Shown: positions 10,206 to 19,441 of the stretch, one piece after another
Layout: each line of letters opens with the position of its first letter
Position numbering within the stretch: position 1 is the stretch's first letter
NCBI GenBank assembly: GCA_017694955.1
Contig: JADIMC010000065.1
Span: 1-38,983 of the forward strand
Source of the DNA: Candidatus Limisoma faecipullorum
GTDB taxonomy: Bacteria; Bacteroidota; Bacteroidia; Bacteroidales; Muribaculaceae
DNA length: 38,983 bases
Direction of reading: 5' to 3'
Program-made: the position numbers and the translations under genes
The notes under the pieces: model-generated
What the model saw: only the letters and a program-made list of their open reading frames with translations
Databases searched by the model: none
What the model was told of the DNA's origin: nothing

Positions 10206-10604
10206 ATGACTGACCCAATAGCAGATTATTTGACAAGATTGAGGAATGCGATTATGGCGCATCATCGTGTGGTGGAAGTGCCTGCCTCGAACTTGAAAAA
10301 AGAAATTACTAAGATTCTCTTCGAAAAGGGCTACATCTTGAACTACAAGTTTATCGAAGGTGAGACTCCGGGGGGAACCATAAAAATCGCCTTGAAATAC
10401 GATCCCGTTGACAAGGTGTGCGCAATCAAGAACCTGAAGCGCGTTTCGCGCCCGGGGTTGCGCCAATATACCGGCTATAAGGATATGCCGAGAGTTCTTA
10501 ACGGTTTGGGTATCGCTATCCTCTCCACTTCCAAAGGTCTGATGACCGACAAGGAAGCAAGGGTACAGAAGATTGGCGGTGAGGTACTATGTTATATCTA
10601 TTAA
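10206..10604 (+). CDS. rpsH: 30S ribosomal protein S8
   Basis: S8 is a primary 16S rRNA binder in the central domain. The frame is open further upstream, but the ATG at 10206 gives MTDPIADYLTRLRNA, the normal S8 N-terminus (132 residues), and the upstream part would only translate the hairpin region. The C-terminal signature GLGIAILSTSKGLMTDKEA is present. Confidence 0.96.
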   Translation: MTDPIADYLTRLRNAIMAHHRVVEVPASNLKKEITKILFEKGYILNYKFIEGETPGGTIKIALKYDPVDKVCAIKNLKRVSRPGLRQYTGYKDMPRVLNGLGIAILSTSKGLMTDKEARVQKIGGEVLCYIY

Positions 10605-10610
10605 TCGGAA

Positions 10611-10616
10611 GGAGGT
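10611..10616 (+). promoter_or_regulatory. Consensus Shine-Dalgarno before rplF
   Basis: AAGGAGGT ends at 10616 and lies 6-7 nt before the rplF ATG (10623). Like the site before rplW, it is a full consensus ribosome binding site in a cluster where most genes have none. Confidence 0.55.
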
Positions 10617-10622
10617 ATTGAT

Positions 10623-11177
10623 ATGTCAAGAATTGGTAAAGCTCCAGTTGAAATACCTGCTGGCGTGACAGTGAAGGTAGAAAATAATGTAGTGAAAGTG
10701 AAAGGTCCGAAAGGCGAGCTCTCTCAGGAAATCCATTCAGACCTGACAGTTGCAGTTGATGGCAATCACGTAGTAGTTACCCGTCCGTCCGATGATCCGG
10801 AACACCGTGCGCATCACGGGCTTGTCCGTGCTCTCATCCATAATATGGTTGTAGGTGTTTCCGAAGGCTACAAGAAAGAGATGGAACTTGTAGGTGTTGG
10901 TTACCGTGCTGCGGCTAACGGACAGGTTCTTGAGCTTTCGCTTGGTTATTCACACGCCATTTACTTCAAACTCCCGCCGGAAGTTAAAGTAGAGGCTAAG
11001 TCTGAGAGAAATAAAAATCCGTTGATCATACTTGAATCGTGCGACAAACAGTTGCTCGGTCAGATTTGTGCCAAGATTCGCTCGTTCCGTAAGCCGGAAC
11101 CTTATAAGGGCAAGGGTATCAAGTTTGTCGGAGAAGTTATCCGTCGTAAGTCAGGTAAATCGGCAAGTGCTAAATAA
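10623..11177 (+). CDS. rplF: 50S ribosomal protein L6
   Basis: L6 lies near the sarcin-ricin loop and the factor binding site. The 184 residue protein begins [17 protein letters not shown], has the duplicated L6 fold, and ends with the [12 protein letters not shown] segment characteristic of the family. The start is supported by a consensus ribosome binding site. Confidence 0.97.
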   Translation: MSRIGKAPVEIPAGVTVKVENNVVKVKGPKGELSQEIHSDLTVAVDGNHVVVTRPSDDPEHRAHHGLVRALIHNMVVGVSEGYKKEMELVGVGYRAAANGQVLELSLGYSHAIYFKLPPEVKVEAKSERNKNPLIILESCDKQLLGQICAKIRSFRKPEPYKGKGIKFVGEVIRRKSGKSASAK

Positions 11178-11191
11178 AATTTGAGACGACT

Positions 11192-11533
11192 ATGTTAACG
11201 AAGCAAGAAAGAAGAAACAAAATCAAGACACGCATTCGTGGTAAAATTTCTGGCACTGCCGAGCGTCCTCGTATGACTGTGTTCAGAAGCAACAAACAAA
11301 TTTATGTCCAGCTTGTTGACGACACAAAGGGCGTCACTTTGGTATCGGCTTCTTCCAAAGGTTTGGAAGGAGGTACAAAATCCGAACTTGCGGCAATCGT
11401 AGGACAGAAGATTGCCGAGAAGGCTATTGCTGCTGGCATCACTACTGTGGTGTTCGACCGTAACGGCTATTTGTTCCACGGCAGAGTGAAATCGTTGGCT
11501 GATGCTGCACGCAACGGCGGACTTAAATTTTAA
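11192..11533 (+). CDS. rplR: 50S ribosomal protein L18
   Basis: L18 binds 5S rRNA together with L5. The 113 residue product contains [20 protein letters not shown] and ends with [21 protein letters not shown], the standard L18 C-terminus. rpsE begins 12 nt after its stop. Confidence 0.96.
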   Translation: MLTKQERRNKIKTRIRGKISGTAERPRMTVFRSNKQIYVQLVDDTKGVTLVSASSKGLEGGTKSELAAIVGQKIAEKAIAAGITTVVFDRNGYLFHGRVKSLADAARNGGLKF

Positions 11534-11545
11534 TTGATCAAGGAA

Positions 11546-12058
11546 ATGAGAAATAACAGAGTAAAATCGACTAACGATATCGAATTGAAGGACCGTCTGG
11601 TTGCCATCAACCGTGTGACGAAAGTTACCAAGGGCGGTCGTGCTTTCAGTTTCTCCGCGATTGTTGTAGTAGGCGATGAGAACGGCATTGTAGGCTGGGG
11701 ACTTGGTAAAGCCAACGAGGTTACTGCCGCTATCGCAAAGGGAGTGGAAGCAGCTAAGAAGAATCTGATTAAAGTGCCTGTTCACAAAGGTACTATCCCT
11801 CATGAGCAGAAAGCCAAATTTGGCGGTGCAAGCATTATCTTGCGTCCGGCTTCCCAGGGTACTGGTGTTAAGGCGGGCGGTTCGATGCGTGCCGTGCTCG
11901 AGAGTGTCGGTATCACCGATGTGCTTGCAAAGTCGCAGGGAAGCTCTAATCCGCACAATCTTGTGAAAGCCACATTTGCGGCGTTGGCGGAGATGCGTAG
12001 CCCGATGACTGTAGCGCAGAATCGTGGTGTGTCCTTGGATGTAGTGTTTAATGGTTAA
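11546..12058 (+). CDS. rpsE: 30S ribosomal protein S5
   Basis: S5 shapes the mRNA entry channel and decoding accuracy. I place the start at the ATG at 11546 ([18 protein letters not shown], 170 residues) rather than the in-frame TTG at 11534, because other Bacteroidota S5 proteins begin close to NNRVK. The dsRBD-like part ([17 protein letters not shown]) and the C-terminal [15 protein letters not shown] are present. Confidence 0.95.
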   Translation: MRNNRVKSTNDIELKDRLVAINRVTKVTKGGRAFSFSAIVVVGDENGIVGWGLGKANEVTAAIAKGVEAAKKNLIKVPVHKGTIPHEQKAKFGGASIILRPASQGTGVKAGGSMRAVLESVGITDVLAKSQGSSNPHNLVKATFAALAEMRSPMTVAQNRGVSLDVVFNG

Positions 12059-12072
12059 TAATGGAAGTGATT

Positions 12073-12252
12073 ATGGCGACTATTAAGATTAAACAAGTAA
12101 AGAGCAGAATCAACTGCCCGGCTGTGCAAAAGAGGACTCTCGACGCACTTGGATTGAGAAAAATGAATCATGTCGTGGAGAAGGAAGCTACTCCGTCGAT
12201 ATTAGGTATGGTAAAACGAGTTCGTCATCTTGTTGAAGTGACGAACGCTTAA
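12073..12252 (+). CDS. rpmD: 50S ribosomal protein L30
   Basis: L30 is a small 50S protein. The ATG at 12073 gives the usual start [13 protein letters not shown] and a 59 residue protein. A second in-frame ATG at 12061 would add MEVI and overlaps the run just after the rpsE stop, so it remains possible. The core [19 protein letters not shown] is typical. Confidence 0.93.
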   Translation: MATIKIKQVKSRINCPAVQKRTLDALGLRKMNHVVEKEATPSILGMVKRVRHLVEVTNA

Positions 12253-12265
12253 AAAGATAATGACT

Positions 12266-12712
12266 ATGGATTTAAGTAATTTAAAACCGGCTGTAGGTTC
12301 AACATCATCGAGAAGAAGAGTCGGACGTGGTCCGGGCTCTGGTATGGGCGGTACTTCTACTCGTGGTCACAAAGGTGCTAAGCAGCGTTCTGGATATTCT
12401 CGCAAGATTGGTTTCGAGGGTGGTCAGATGCCGTTGCAACGCCGTGTGCCTAAGTACGGTTTCAAGAATTTCAATCGTGTTGAATATAAGGCTATCAATT
12501 TGAAGACTCTTGAGGAACTTGCAAAAGTAAAGAATTTGACAAAAATAACAGTTGACGATATCGTCGCTGCCGGTCTTGCTTCAAAGAAGGCAAAAGTGAA
12601 GATTCTTGCTGATGGCGAGCTTACACAGAAACTCGAGGTCGTTGCCCACGCTTTCTCCAAGAAGGCTGAAGAGGCGATTGTGGCAGCAGGTGGCTCAATT
12701 CAAAAACTTTAG
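12266..12712 (+). CDS. rplO: 50S ribosomal protein L15
   Basis: L15 is a late assembly protein of the 50S subunit with a long extended N-terminus. I choose the ATG at 12266 ([12 protein letters not shown], 148 residues). An ATG at 12260 would add MT. The glycine rich [18 protein letters not shown] and [18 protein letters not shown] segments identify it. secY follows 6 nt after the stop. Confidence 0.95.
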   Translation: MDLSNLKPAVGSTSSRRRVGRGPGSGMGGTSTRGHKGAKQRSGYSRKIGFEGGQMPLQRRVPKYGFKNFNRVEYKAINLKTLEELAKVKNLTKITVDDIVAAGLASKKAKVKILADGELTQKLEVVAHAFSKKAEEAIVAAGGSIQKL

Positions 12713-12718
12713 CAGACA

Positions 12719-14056
12719 ATGAGATTCATTGAGACTATAAAGAACATCAGCAAGATAGAAGATTTGCGTAAGCGTATTATCGTGACTTTTCTATTGGTGC
12801 TTGTCTATCGTGTGGGTTGTTACGTGGTTCTTCCGGGTATCAACCCCAACGAGCTTGATGCCCTCCGGAATTTTACCGACAGCGGCTTGATGCAGCTGCT
12901 TGATATGTTCTCTGGAGGTGCGTTCTCTCAAGCCTCGATATTTGCGTTGGGTATCATGCCTTACATCACCGCATCAATCGTGATACAGCTGTTGGGTATG
13001 GTGCTCCCTTCTTTCCAGAAGTTGCAGCGGGAAGGCGAGAGCGGACGTATGAAGATCAACCAGTACACGCGCTATCTTACAGTGCTGATTCTTTTGCTTC
13101 AGGCTCCTGCTTATTTGGTCAACTTGCAGGTCCAGGTCAATAGCGCAGGTGGTAATGCTCATTTCACGTTCTGGACAATGGCATATATGACAATCATACT
13201 TGCCGCAGGAAGTATGTTCATAATGTGGCTTGGTGAGCGTATCACTGACAAGGGTATCGGTAATGGTATATCCTTCATAATCCTTGTGGGTATCATTGCA
13301 CGTTTCCCTGGCGCTTTCGTTCAGGAATTCACCAACAGGCTTACTACTGCTCAAGGCGGTCTGGTAATGTTTGTGGTCGAGATTGTGCTTTTGTTCGCAG
13401 TGATTCTTGGAGCGGTGCTTCTTGTGCAGGGAACTCGCAAGGTGCCTGTACAATATGCGAAACGTATTGTCGGTAATAAGCAATATGGTGGTGCGCGTCA
13501 GTTCATCCCTTTGAAAGTCAATGCTGCTGGTGTGATGCCTATCATCTTTGCGCAGGCAATTATGTTCATCCCTCTTACATTGGCTGGATTCGGCGCTCGC
13601 GGAGAAGCAAGCCCGTTTGTGCGCGCTCTGACCGATATGACGGGATTCTGGTATAATTTCATCTATTTCGGGATGATTGTGGCGTTCACATATTTTTATA
13701 CTGCCATTACGGTACGTCCTACTCAGATGGCGGACGATATGAAGCGCAACAATGGTTTTATTCCGGGCGTTAAACCTGGAACGAAGACTGCAGAGTATCT
13801 CGATTCGATATTGTCGAGAATCACTTTGCCGGGTTCGATATTCCTCGGAATAGTTGCCATTATGCCGGCATTTGCTAATATTTGTGGTATCAACCATAGT
13901 TTTGCACAGTTCTTCGGCGGTACGTCATTGCTGATTATGGTGGGTGTGGTTCTCGACACATTGTCGCAGATTGAAAGTCATTTGATGATGCACCACTATG
14001 ATGGTATGATGAAATCCGGTAAATTGAAAGGCCGTACCACTGGTGGCGGTTACTAA
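12719..14056 (+). CDS. secY: Protein translocase subunit SecY
   Basis: SecY is the channel subunit of the SecYEG translocon in the inner membrane, used for export and membrane insertion. The 445 residue protein has ten hydrophobic segments. The plug and early helices contain FALGIMPYITASIVIQLL, and the cytoplasmic loop contains PTQMADDMKRNNGFIPGVKPG. The C-terminus (GRTTGGGY) is short. The position between rplO and map is the usual spc order. Confidence 0.98.
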   Translation: MRFIETIKNISKIEDLRKRIIVTFLLVLVYRVGCYVVLPGINPNELDALRNFTDSGLMQLLDMFSGGAFSQASIFALGIMPYITASIVIQLLGMVLPSFQKLQREGESGRMKINQYTRYLTVLILLLQAPAYLVNLQVQVNSAGGNAHFTFWTMAYMTIILAAGSMFIMWLGERITDKGIGNGISFIILVGIIARFPGAFVQEFTNRLTTAQGGLVMFVVEIVLLFAVILGAVLLVQGTRKVPVQYAKRIVGNKQYGGARQFIPLKVNAAGVMPIIFAQAIMFIPLTLAGFGARGEASPFVRALTDMTGFWYNFIYFGMIVAFTYFYTAITVRPTQMADDMKRNNGFIPGVKPGTKTAEYLDSILSRITLPGSIFLGIVAIMPAFANICGINHSFAQFFGGTSLLIMVGVVLDTLSQIESHLMMHHYDGMMKSGKLKGRTTGGGY

Positions 14057-14076
14057 AAATTTCGGAGAACCGGGAT

Positions 14077-14859
14077 ATGATTTATCTGAAAACAGATGAA
14101 GAAATCGAGTTGATGCGTGAAAGTAATCTTCTGGTGGGGAAGACTCTTGGCGAGCTTGCCAAGTGGATAGCACCAGGGATTACAACGCTGAAGCTTGACA
14201 AGATAGCAGGGGAGTTTATCCGAGACAACGGTGGAGTCCCGGGGTTCTTGGGTTACGGAGGTTACCCTAATTCGATTTGTGTTTCGGTCAACGAGGTCGT
14301 TGTGCATGGCATCCCTTCCAATCAGACATTGATGGATGGAGACATTGTCTCGATTGATTGTGGCGTGGTTAAAAACGGTTTCAACGGAGATTCTGCCTAT
14401 ACGTTTTGTGTAGGGGAGGTCGATGAGAAAGTGAAAGACCTGCTGCGGACCACCAAGGAAGCTCTTTATAAGGGTATTGAGCAAGCGGTGGAAGACAATC
14501 GCATAGGACACATTGCCAATGCCATACAGGACTATTGCGAGCACCGTGGGTATTCGGTGGTGCGTGAGATGACCGGGCACGGAATCGGCAGAAAGCTGCA
14601 CGAGGATCCTGCTGTTCCGAATTACGGGAGGCGTGGTGTCGGACCGCTGCTGAAAAATGGTATGTGCTTGGCCATTGAACCGATGATAAATATGGGCAGC
14701 CGCAACATCGTGATAGAGCGTGATGGATGGACTTGTCGCACACGCGACCGTAAGCCGTCCGCGCATTTTGAGCATACGGTTGCTGTCAGAGGTAGGAAAG
14801 CCGACATACTTTCTTCGTTTGAGTTTATTGAAAATGAATTAAAAGATAGGTCAATATAG
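14077..14859 (+). CDS. map: Type I methionine aminopeptidase
   Basis: It removes the initiator methionine from nascent proteins in the cytoplasm. The 260 residue single-domain enzyme has all five metal ligands of the pita-bread fold: Asp in VSIDCG, Asp in GDSAYTF, His in TGHGIG, Glu in AIEPM and Glu in HFEHT. It lies between secY and infA, as in many spc operons. adk is missing from this block. Confidence 0.97.
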   Translation: MIYLKTDEEIELMRESNLLVGKTLGELAKWIAPGITTLKLDKIAGEFIRDNGGVPGFLGYGGYPNSICVSVNEVVVHGIPSNQTLMDGDIVSIDCGVVKNGFNGDSAYTFCVGEVDEKVKDLLRTTKEALYKGIEQAVEDNRIGHIANAIQDYCEHRGYSVVREMTGHGIGRKLHEDPAVPNYGRRGVGPLLKNGMCLAIEPMINMGSRNIVIERDGWTCRTRDRKPSAHFEHTVAVRGRKADILSSFEFIENELKDRSI

Positions 14860-14869
14860 TTAGTAGATT

Positions 14870-15088
14870 ATGGCAAAACAAGCTGCAATAGAGCAAGACG
14901 GTGTAATCGTGGAAGCGTTGTCCAACGCCATGTTCCGCGTGGAGCTTGAAAACGGTCACGAAATAACCGCCCACATCTCCGGAAAGATGCGGATGCATTA
15001 TATTAAAATATTGCCGGGTGACAAGGTGAAGGTTGAAATGTCGCCTTACGACCTGACAAAAGGAAGAATTGCTTTTAGATACAAATAA
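14870..15088 (+). CDS. infA: Translation initiation factor IF-1
   Basis: IF-1 occupies the 30S A site during initiation and aids IF-2 and IF-3. The 72 residue OB-fold protein has the family segments [18 protein letters not shown] and [18 protein letters not shown]. The start [11 protein letters not shown] and length are standard. It begins 10 nt after map. Confidence 0.97.
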   Translation: MAKQAAIEQDGVIVEALSNAMFRVELENGHEITAHISGKMRMHYIKILPGDKVKVEMSPYDLTKGRIAFRYK

Positions 15089-15100
15089 AAATCAGAAGAT

Positions 15101-15217
15101 ATGAAAGTAAGAGCATCAGTTAAGAAGCGCACTCCTGACTGCAAGATTGTCAGAAGAAAAGGACGCGTGTATGTGATTAACAAGAAAAACCCTAAGTATA
15201 AACAACGTCAAGGATAA
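15101..15217 (+). CDS. rpmJ: 50S ribosomal protein L36, zinc-free form
   Basis: This 38 residue gene is short and easily missed. It reads [15 protein letters not shown] and ends NPKYKQRQG, an unmistakable L36. The zinc ligands of the E. coli protein (Cys11, Cys14, Cys27, His33) are Thr11, Cys14, Asn27 and Tyr33 here, so it cannot bind zinc in the usual way. It lies 12 nt after infA and 33 nt before rpsM, which is the normal order. Confidence 0.96.
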   Translation: MKVRASVKKRTPDCKIVRRKGRVYVINKKNPKYKQRQG

Positions 15218-15250
15218 TTTATTATTTTTGCGAAAAAATCATTATAGTTT

Positions 15251-15631
15251 ATGGCAGTAAGAATTGTTGGTGTAGACTTGCCCCAAAATAAGAGAGGAGA
15301 GATTGCCCTGACTTATATCTTTGGCATCGGACGTAGCTCTGCTAACAAGATTTTGGCAAAGGCGGGCGTTGACAAAGACATCAAAGTGCAGGACTGGACT
15401 GACGCACAAGCAGCAAAAGTGCGTGAAGTGATAGGTGCCGACTACAAGGTGGAAGGCGACCTTCGCAGCGAAGTTCAATTGAACATCAAGCGGCTTATGG
15501 ATATAGGTTGCTATCGTGGTATCCGTCATCGTCTTGGCTTGCCGGTACGCGGACAGAGCACGAAGAACAACGCACGTACCCGTAAAGGCCGTAAGAAAAC
15601 AGTTGCAAATAAGAAGAAAGCTACTAAATAA
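15251..15631 (+). CDS. rpsM: 30S ribosomal protein S13
   Basis: S13 is in the 30S head, bridges to the 50S subunit and contacts P site tRNA. The 126 residue protein starts [20 protein letters not shown], has the helix-two-turn-helix region [19 protein letters not shown], and ends in the basic segment [17 protein letters not shown] that reaches the decoding site. Confidence 0.97.
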   Translation: MAVRIVGVDLPQNKRGEIALTYIFGIGRSSANKILAKAGVDKDIKVQDWTDAQAAKVREVIGADYKVEGDLRSEVQLNIKRLMDIGCYRGIRHRLGLPVRGQSTKNNARTRKGRKKTVANKKKATK

Positions 15632-15640
15632 AATTAAAGT

Positions 15641-16030
15641 ATGGCAAAAAAGACAGTCGCAGCAAAGAAGAGAAATGTCAAGGTTGACGCTATGGGTCAA
15701 CTTCATGTACACTCGTCTTTCAACAACATTATCGTGTGCCTTGCCAACAGCGAGGGACAGGTTATTTCGTGGTCAAGTGCCGGCAAGATGGGATTCAGGG
15801 GTTCGAAGAAGAACACTCCATATGCAGCACAGATGGCAGCGCAGGATTGCGCGAAGGTTGCTTACGACCTTGGCTTGCGTAAGGTGAAGGCTTACGTGAA
15901 AGGACCGGGCAACGGACGTGAATCGGCAATACGTACAGTGCATGGTGCTGGAATCGAGGTAACGGAGATCATCGATGTTACTCCACTTCCGCATAATGGA
16001 TGCCGTCCTCCTAAAAGAAGAAGAGTATAA
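15641..16030 (+). CDS. rpsK: 30S ribosomal protein S11
   Basis: S11 lies on the 30S platform near the E site. The 129 residue protein contains [30 protein letters not shown] and the C-terminal [18 protein letters not shown], the classic S11 ending. The following gap before rpsD is long (125 nt) and structured. Confidence 0.97.
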   Translation: MAKKTVAAKKRNVKVDAMGQLHVHSSFNNIIVCLANSEGQVISWSSAGKMGFRGSKKNTPYAAQMAAQDCAKVAYDLGLRKVKAYVKGPGNGRESAIRTVHGAGIEVTEIIDVTPLPHNGCRPPKRRRV

Positions 16031-16155
16031 GGCTCTGACTATTTATTAAAAAGAATCTTATATGTGATTTTTGATTGCAATTTTGCCACCTCTCTGCAAT
16101 CGCGGCTGCACTAAGAAGATTCGCAATCAACTTTAATTATTTAAAAGTATTAGAA
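16031..16155 (+). promoter_or_regulatory. Structured leader of rpsD with alternative hairpins
   Basis: The segment TTGATTGCA at 16071-16079 can pair in two exclusive ways: GATTGCA with TGCAATC at 16095-16101, or TTGATTGC with GCAATCAA at 16123-16130 (8 bp, perfect). Such switching pairings suit a translational control element. S4 represses its own synthesis through mRNA structure in both E. coli and Bacillus. I recall, without being able to check, that an S4 leader motif has been proposed for Bacteroidia, and this may be it. Confidence 0.55.
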
Positions 16156-16761
16156 ATGGCAAGATATACCGGACCTAAAACTAAAATTGCAAGAAAATTC
16201 GGCGAACCGATCTTTGGTGAAGACAAGGTGCTCGCCAGAAAGAATTATGCCCCGGGTCAGCATGGCGCCAACAAGAGAAGAAAAACATCTGAGTACGGCA
16301 ACCAGTTGCGTGAAAAACAGAAGGCTAAATACACTTACGGGGTATTGGAACGCCAGTTCCGTAATTTGTTTGACAAGGCTGAGCGCACTAAAGGTATTAC
16401 GGGTGAGATTCTTTTGCAACTGCTTGAGGCTCGTCTCGACAATATCGTGTTCCGCTTGGGCATTGCGCCTACACGTGCTGCTGCCCGTCAGCTCGTTTCT
16501 CACCGCCACATCACGGTTAATGGTAAGGTGCTCAACATCCCTTCTTATTCCGTAAAGCCGGGCGATGTAGTGGCTGTACGTGAGAAGTCGAAATCTCTCG
16601 AAGTTATTGCCGATGCATTGGCAGGTTTCAATCACAGCAAATATCCGTGGCTTGAGTGGGATGAGAGCGCAAAAGCTGGTAAGTTGCTGCATCTTCCGCA
16701 ACGTGAGGATATTCCTGAAAACATAAAGGAACAGTCAATCGTCGAGTTGTATTCTAAATAA
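16156..16761 (+). CDS. rpsD: 30S ribosomal protein S4
   Basis: S4 nucleates the 30S body and helps set decoding accuracy. The frame is open upstream to 16075, but [18 protein letters not shown] from the ATG at 16156 is the true N-terminus (201 residues), and the upstream part is the structured leader. The S4 domain [20 protein letters not shown] is present, and the protein ends ELYSK. Confidence 0.97.
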   Translation: MARYTGPKTKIARKFGEPIFGEDKVLARKNYAPGQHGANKRRKTSEYGNQLREKQKAKYTYGVLERQFRNLFDKAERTKGITGEILLQLLEARLDNIVFRLGIAPTRAAARQLVSHRHITVNGKVLNIPSYSVKPGDVVAVREKSKSLEVIADALAGFNHSKYPWLEWDESAKAGKLLHLPQREDIPENIKEQSIVELYSK

Positions 16762-16777
16762 TAAATTGTAAATATCC

Positions 16778-17773
16778 ATGGCTATTTTAGCATTTCAGAA
16801 ACCCGATAAAGTATTGATGCTTGAGGCAGACAGCCGTTTTGGCAAGTTTGAGTTCCGTCCTCTGGAGCCGGGCTACGGCGTGACAGTGGGTAACGCGCTC
16901 AGAAGAATTCTGCTTTCGTCGCTTGAGGGATATGCCATCTCGTCGATTCGAATCGACGGAGTGAAGCATGAGTTCGCAACCATTCCGGGAGTTATCGAAG
17001 ATGTGACTAACATCATCCTTAACTTGAAGAAAGTCAGGTTCAAGCATACGGTGGAGACCGATGAGCCGGTTTCTACCAAAATCAATGTGTCGGGGAAAGA
17101 AGTTTTGACAGCCGGTGATTTGGGCAAGGAACTTTCTGGTTTTGAAGTACTAAATCCGGATCTGGTTATTTGCCATTTAGACCCCTCTGTCGCTTCTTTC
17201 ACTATGGATTACACTATCAACAAAGGACGTGGTTATGTGCCTGCCGATGAGAATGTGAATCCTAACGACCCTGTGGATGTGATTGCAATCGATTCTATCT
17301 ATACACCGATTGTTAACGTGAAATATTCGGTGGAGAATTACCGTGTAGAGCAGAAGACCGACTATGAGAAGCTTGTGCTTGAAATAACTACCGACGGGTC
17401 GATTCATCCGAAAGAGGCTTTGAAAGAGGCTGCGAAAATATTGATTTATCATTTCATGTTGTTCTCGGACGAGAAAATCACGATTGAGACGCCTGAGACC
17501 GACGGCAACGAGGAATTCGATGAGGAAGTGTTGCATATGCGTCAGCTTTTGAAGTCGAAACTTGTCGATATGGACCTCTCTGTACGTGCTTTGAATTGCT
17601 TGAAGAGCGCGGAGGTTGAGACTCTTGGTGAACTTGTCCAGTTTAATAAGACAGACTTGCTGAAGTTCCGTAATTTCGGTAAGAAATCGCTTACTGAGCT
17701 CGACGATTTGCTCGCAAGCCTTAACTTGTCGTTCGGAATGGATATTTCAAAATATAAATTAGATAAAGAGTAA
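16778..17773 (+). CDS. rpoA: RNA polymerase subunit alpha
   Basis: The alpha subunit dimerises to start RNA polymerase assembly, and its C-terminal domain binds DNA and activators. The 331 residue protein has an N-terminal domain ([21 protein letters not shown]), a linker, and a complete C-terminal domain ([34 protein letters not shown]). It sits between rpsD and rplQ, as usual. Confidence 0.98.
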   Translation: MAILAFQKPDKVLMLEADSRFGKFEFRPLEPGYGVTVGNALRRILLSSLEGYAISSIRIDGVKHEFATIPGVIEDVTNIILNLKKVRFKHTVETDEPVSTKINVSGKEVLTAGDLGKELSGFEVLNPDLVICHLDPSVASFTMDYTINKGRGYVPADENVNPNDPVDVIAIDSIYTPIVNVKYSVENYRVEQKTDYEKLVLEITTDGSIHPKEALKEAAKILIYHFMLFSDEKITIETPETDGNEEFDEEVLHMRQLLKSKLVDMDLSVRALNCLKSAEVETLGELVQFNKTDLLKFRNFGKKSLTELDDLLASLNLSFGMDISKYKLDKE

Positions 17774-17778
17774 TTAAG

Positions 17779-18282
17779 ATGAGACATAATAACAAAGTAA
17801 AACATTTAGGCCGTAAGAAAGCTCATCTTGACGCGATGTTGGCGAATATGACTATTTCGCTCATCAAGCACAAGAGAATTTTCACCACTTTGGCTAAAGC
17901 TAAGGCGTTGCGTGTCTATGCTGAGCCTATCATCAACCGTGCGAAGGACGATACTACTAATTCGCGCCGTGTAGTGTTCCGCTATTTGCAGAGCAAGGAA
18001 GCCGTTAAGGAATTGTTTGGCGAAATTGCTGCAAAGATTGCCGACCGTCCAGGTGGATATACCCGTATTCTCAAAACAGGCAACCGTCTCGGTGACAATG
18101 CGCAGATGTGCTTCATTGAATTGGTTGACTACAACGAGAATATGTTGAAGACAGCGAAGAAGAAGACTGCCCGTACCCGTCGTTCGCGTGGAAAGGCGGC
18201 TGCTGAAACTGCTGCTCCTGCTGCAGAGCCTGCTAAGGCTGAACCTGCAGCTGCTGAGGCAGAAGAAAAGGCTGCAGAATAA
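17779..18282 (+). CDS. rplQ: 50S ribosomal protein L17 with Ala/Glu-rich tail
   Basis: L17 lies at the exit side of the 50S subunit. Residues 1 to about 125 match the core ([20 protein letters not shown], the [13 protein letters not shown] segment, [16 protein letters not shown]). The rest, to residue 167, is a low complexity alanine, glutamate, lysine and proline tail, probably disordered and absent from the E. coli protein. It is the last gene of the cluster and is followed by a terminator. Confidence 0.96.
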   Translation: MRHNNKVKHLGRKKAHLDAMLANMTISLIKHKRIFTTLAKAKALRVYAEPIINRAKDDTTNSRRVVFRYLQSKEAVKELFGEIAAKIADRPGGYTRILKTGNRLGDNAQMCFIELVDYNENMLKTAKKKTARTRRSRGKAAAETAAPAAEPAKAEPAAAEAEEKAAE

Positions 18283-18302
18283 ATATAATAATAGGATATA
18301 TG

Positions 18303-18340
18303 AAAAGACGGATGCTTATGAAAGGCATCCGTCTTTTTTT
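18303..18340 (+). terminator. Rho-independent terminator of the ribosomal cluster
   Basis: A perfect 13 bp stem (18303-18315 with 18325-18337, core GACGGATGC/GCATCCGTC) has a 9 nt loop and runs into seven T (18334-18340). It lies 20 nt after the rplQ stop. Confidence 0.92.
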
Positions 18341-18368
18341 GTTCTATTGTGTATTTGTTGTAACTTTA
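18338..18368 (+). promoter_or_regulatory. Promoter of the lectin-like membrane protein pair
   Basis: TTTG at 18338-18341 is followed after 19 nt by TAACTTTA at 18361-18368, one base from TAnnTTTG. The -33 box lies in the T run of the preceding terminator. The leader to the ATG at 18395 would be about 20 nt. Confidence 0.6.
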
Positions 18369-18394
18369 TAGCGTCATAACATAAAACCATACAT

Positions 18395-19441
18395 ATGGAA
18401 AACGAGGGAAAAGATTCTGGTAAGGTTAAAAAGCAGGTAGAAGAAAAGCCGAAAGTGGAAGTGCTTATTATCCGGCATAAGCAGCTTTTCGAAATGCTTA
18501 AGCGTCCCGACATAATGTGGCGGGTGCTGTTGTCTTTGTTCTGTGTGATAGTCGTGTTGTTCGTTGGACTTGCTTTTGTGGTGATTTCAATCAAGAGTTT
18601 CTATCCATATAATTCAATCCGTACTAATCTTTATGGTGCGACGATTATGGAAAATGAAGATACGGAAATCAGTTATTGGCTATTCAACACTGCTGAACTA
18701 TGGGCAAATTCCGGAATTGAAGTCAAGAAAGGTGATGTGCTTACCATAAGGGCTTCTGGAGCATCGCATACGGCCATACATCATCTTGTTGAAGATGCGG
18801 GGAGTAATAAGACTTTGCGTGACAAATGGGTGGGAACGGGAGGAACCCGTCCGACAGGCAGCACGCGTGACAAATATCGCAGGGAATACCGTATAGCCCG
18901 GAATCTTCCGGAAGGGATTCTGCTTATGGGTGTCGCGGATATGGATTATGAGGATAGCGAGAATGGATATGGGATTGATTCTTTAGATATATATGTAATC
19001 GGTGAGGAACGCAGGGATCTTGTTATTAGGAAAGACGGCGTTTTACGATTTGCCGTTAATGATATCGTGCTCGATAATGCTACAATCGATGATATGTATG
19101 TTGCTAACTTGCGGAAATTGTTGGAGAACAGTGGTGTTACGTTGCCTGAGGATAGTGTTGTGAGGAATGTTTTGGAACAGACTTGCGGGAAGGACTCCGC
19201 TAAGGCGATGGAGAAACTTGAAAAGTGGAATGGAGACTGGTTTCCTGGCCGCGACAATGAAGCTTTGAAAACGGTAGGTTTCGAATTGGGAGAATATCCC
19301 GACTCGGCAAATTATGGAAAGCATTATCCAGTAATCAATGAATTGGTCTATTACAGAAGAAATTGTTTTAGCAATGCCTGGTTTGTTGATAATGTGGGGT
19401 CGTTTTTGGTAGTGATAGAACGGAAGAAAACGGAATTATGA
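18395..19441 (+). CDS. Membrane-anchored protein with LecA-like outer domain (unknown function)
   Basis: I do not recognise this 348 residue protein by name. A charged cytoplasmic tail (1-43) is followed by one membrane segment (about 44-66), and the remainder would face the periplasm. The pattern FNTAELWANSGIEVKKGD, then LTIRASG and later DGVLRFAVNDIVLDN, resembles the beta-sandwich lectins of the LecA (PA-IL) type, where a similar WANTGI-GD-I-A-G start and a late YND motif frame a calcium and galactose site. The resemblance is from memory and the sugar ligands are not verified. Its stop overlaps the start of a related protein (ATGA), so the two are translationally coupled. Confidence 0.7.
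   Translation: MENEGKDSGKVKKQVEEKPKVEVLIIRHKQLFEMLKRPDIMWRVLLSLFCVIVVLFVGLAFVVISIKSFYPYNSIRTNLYGATIMENEDTEISYWLFNTAELWANSGIEVKKGDVLTIRASGASHTAIHHLVEDAGSNKTLRDKWVGTGGTRPTGSTRDKYRREYRIARNLPEGILLMGVADMDYEDSENGYGIDSLDIYVIGEERRDLVIRKDGVLRFAVNDIVLDNATIDDMYVANLRKLLENSGVTLPEDSVVRNVLEQTCGKDSAKAMEKLEKWNGDWFPGRDNEALKTVGFELGEYPDSANYGKHYPVINELVYYRRNCFSNAWFVDNVGSFLVVIERKKTEL

Noticed and set aside
11534-11545. Alternative TTG start for rpsE
   Set aside because: The ATG at 11546 matches the N-terminus of Bacteroidota S5; the TTG would directly abut the rplR stop.
12974-13897. 307-codon minus strand frame inside secY
   Set aside because: Antisense shadow of secY; rich in His, Arg and Ser with no domain signature.
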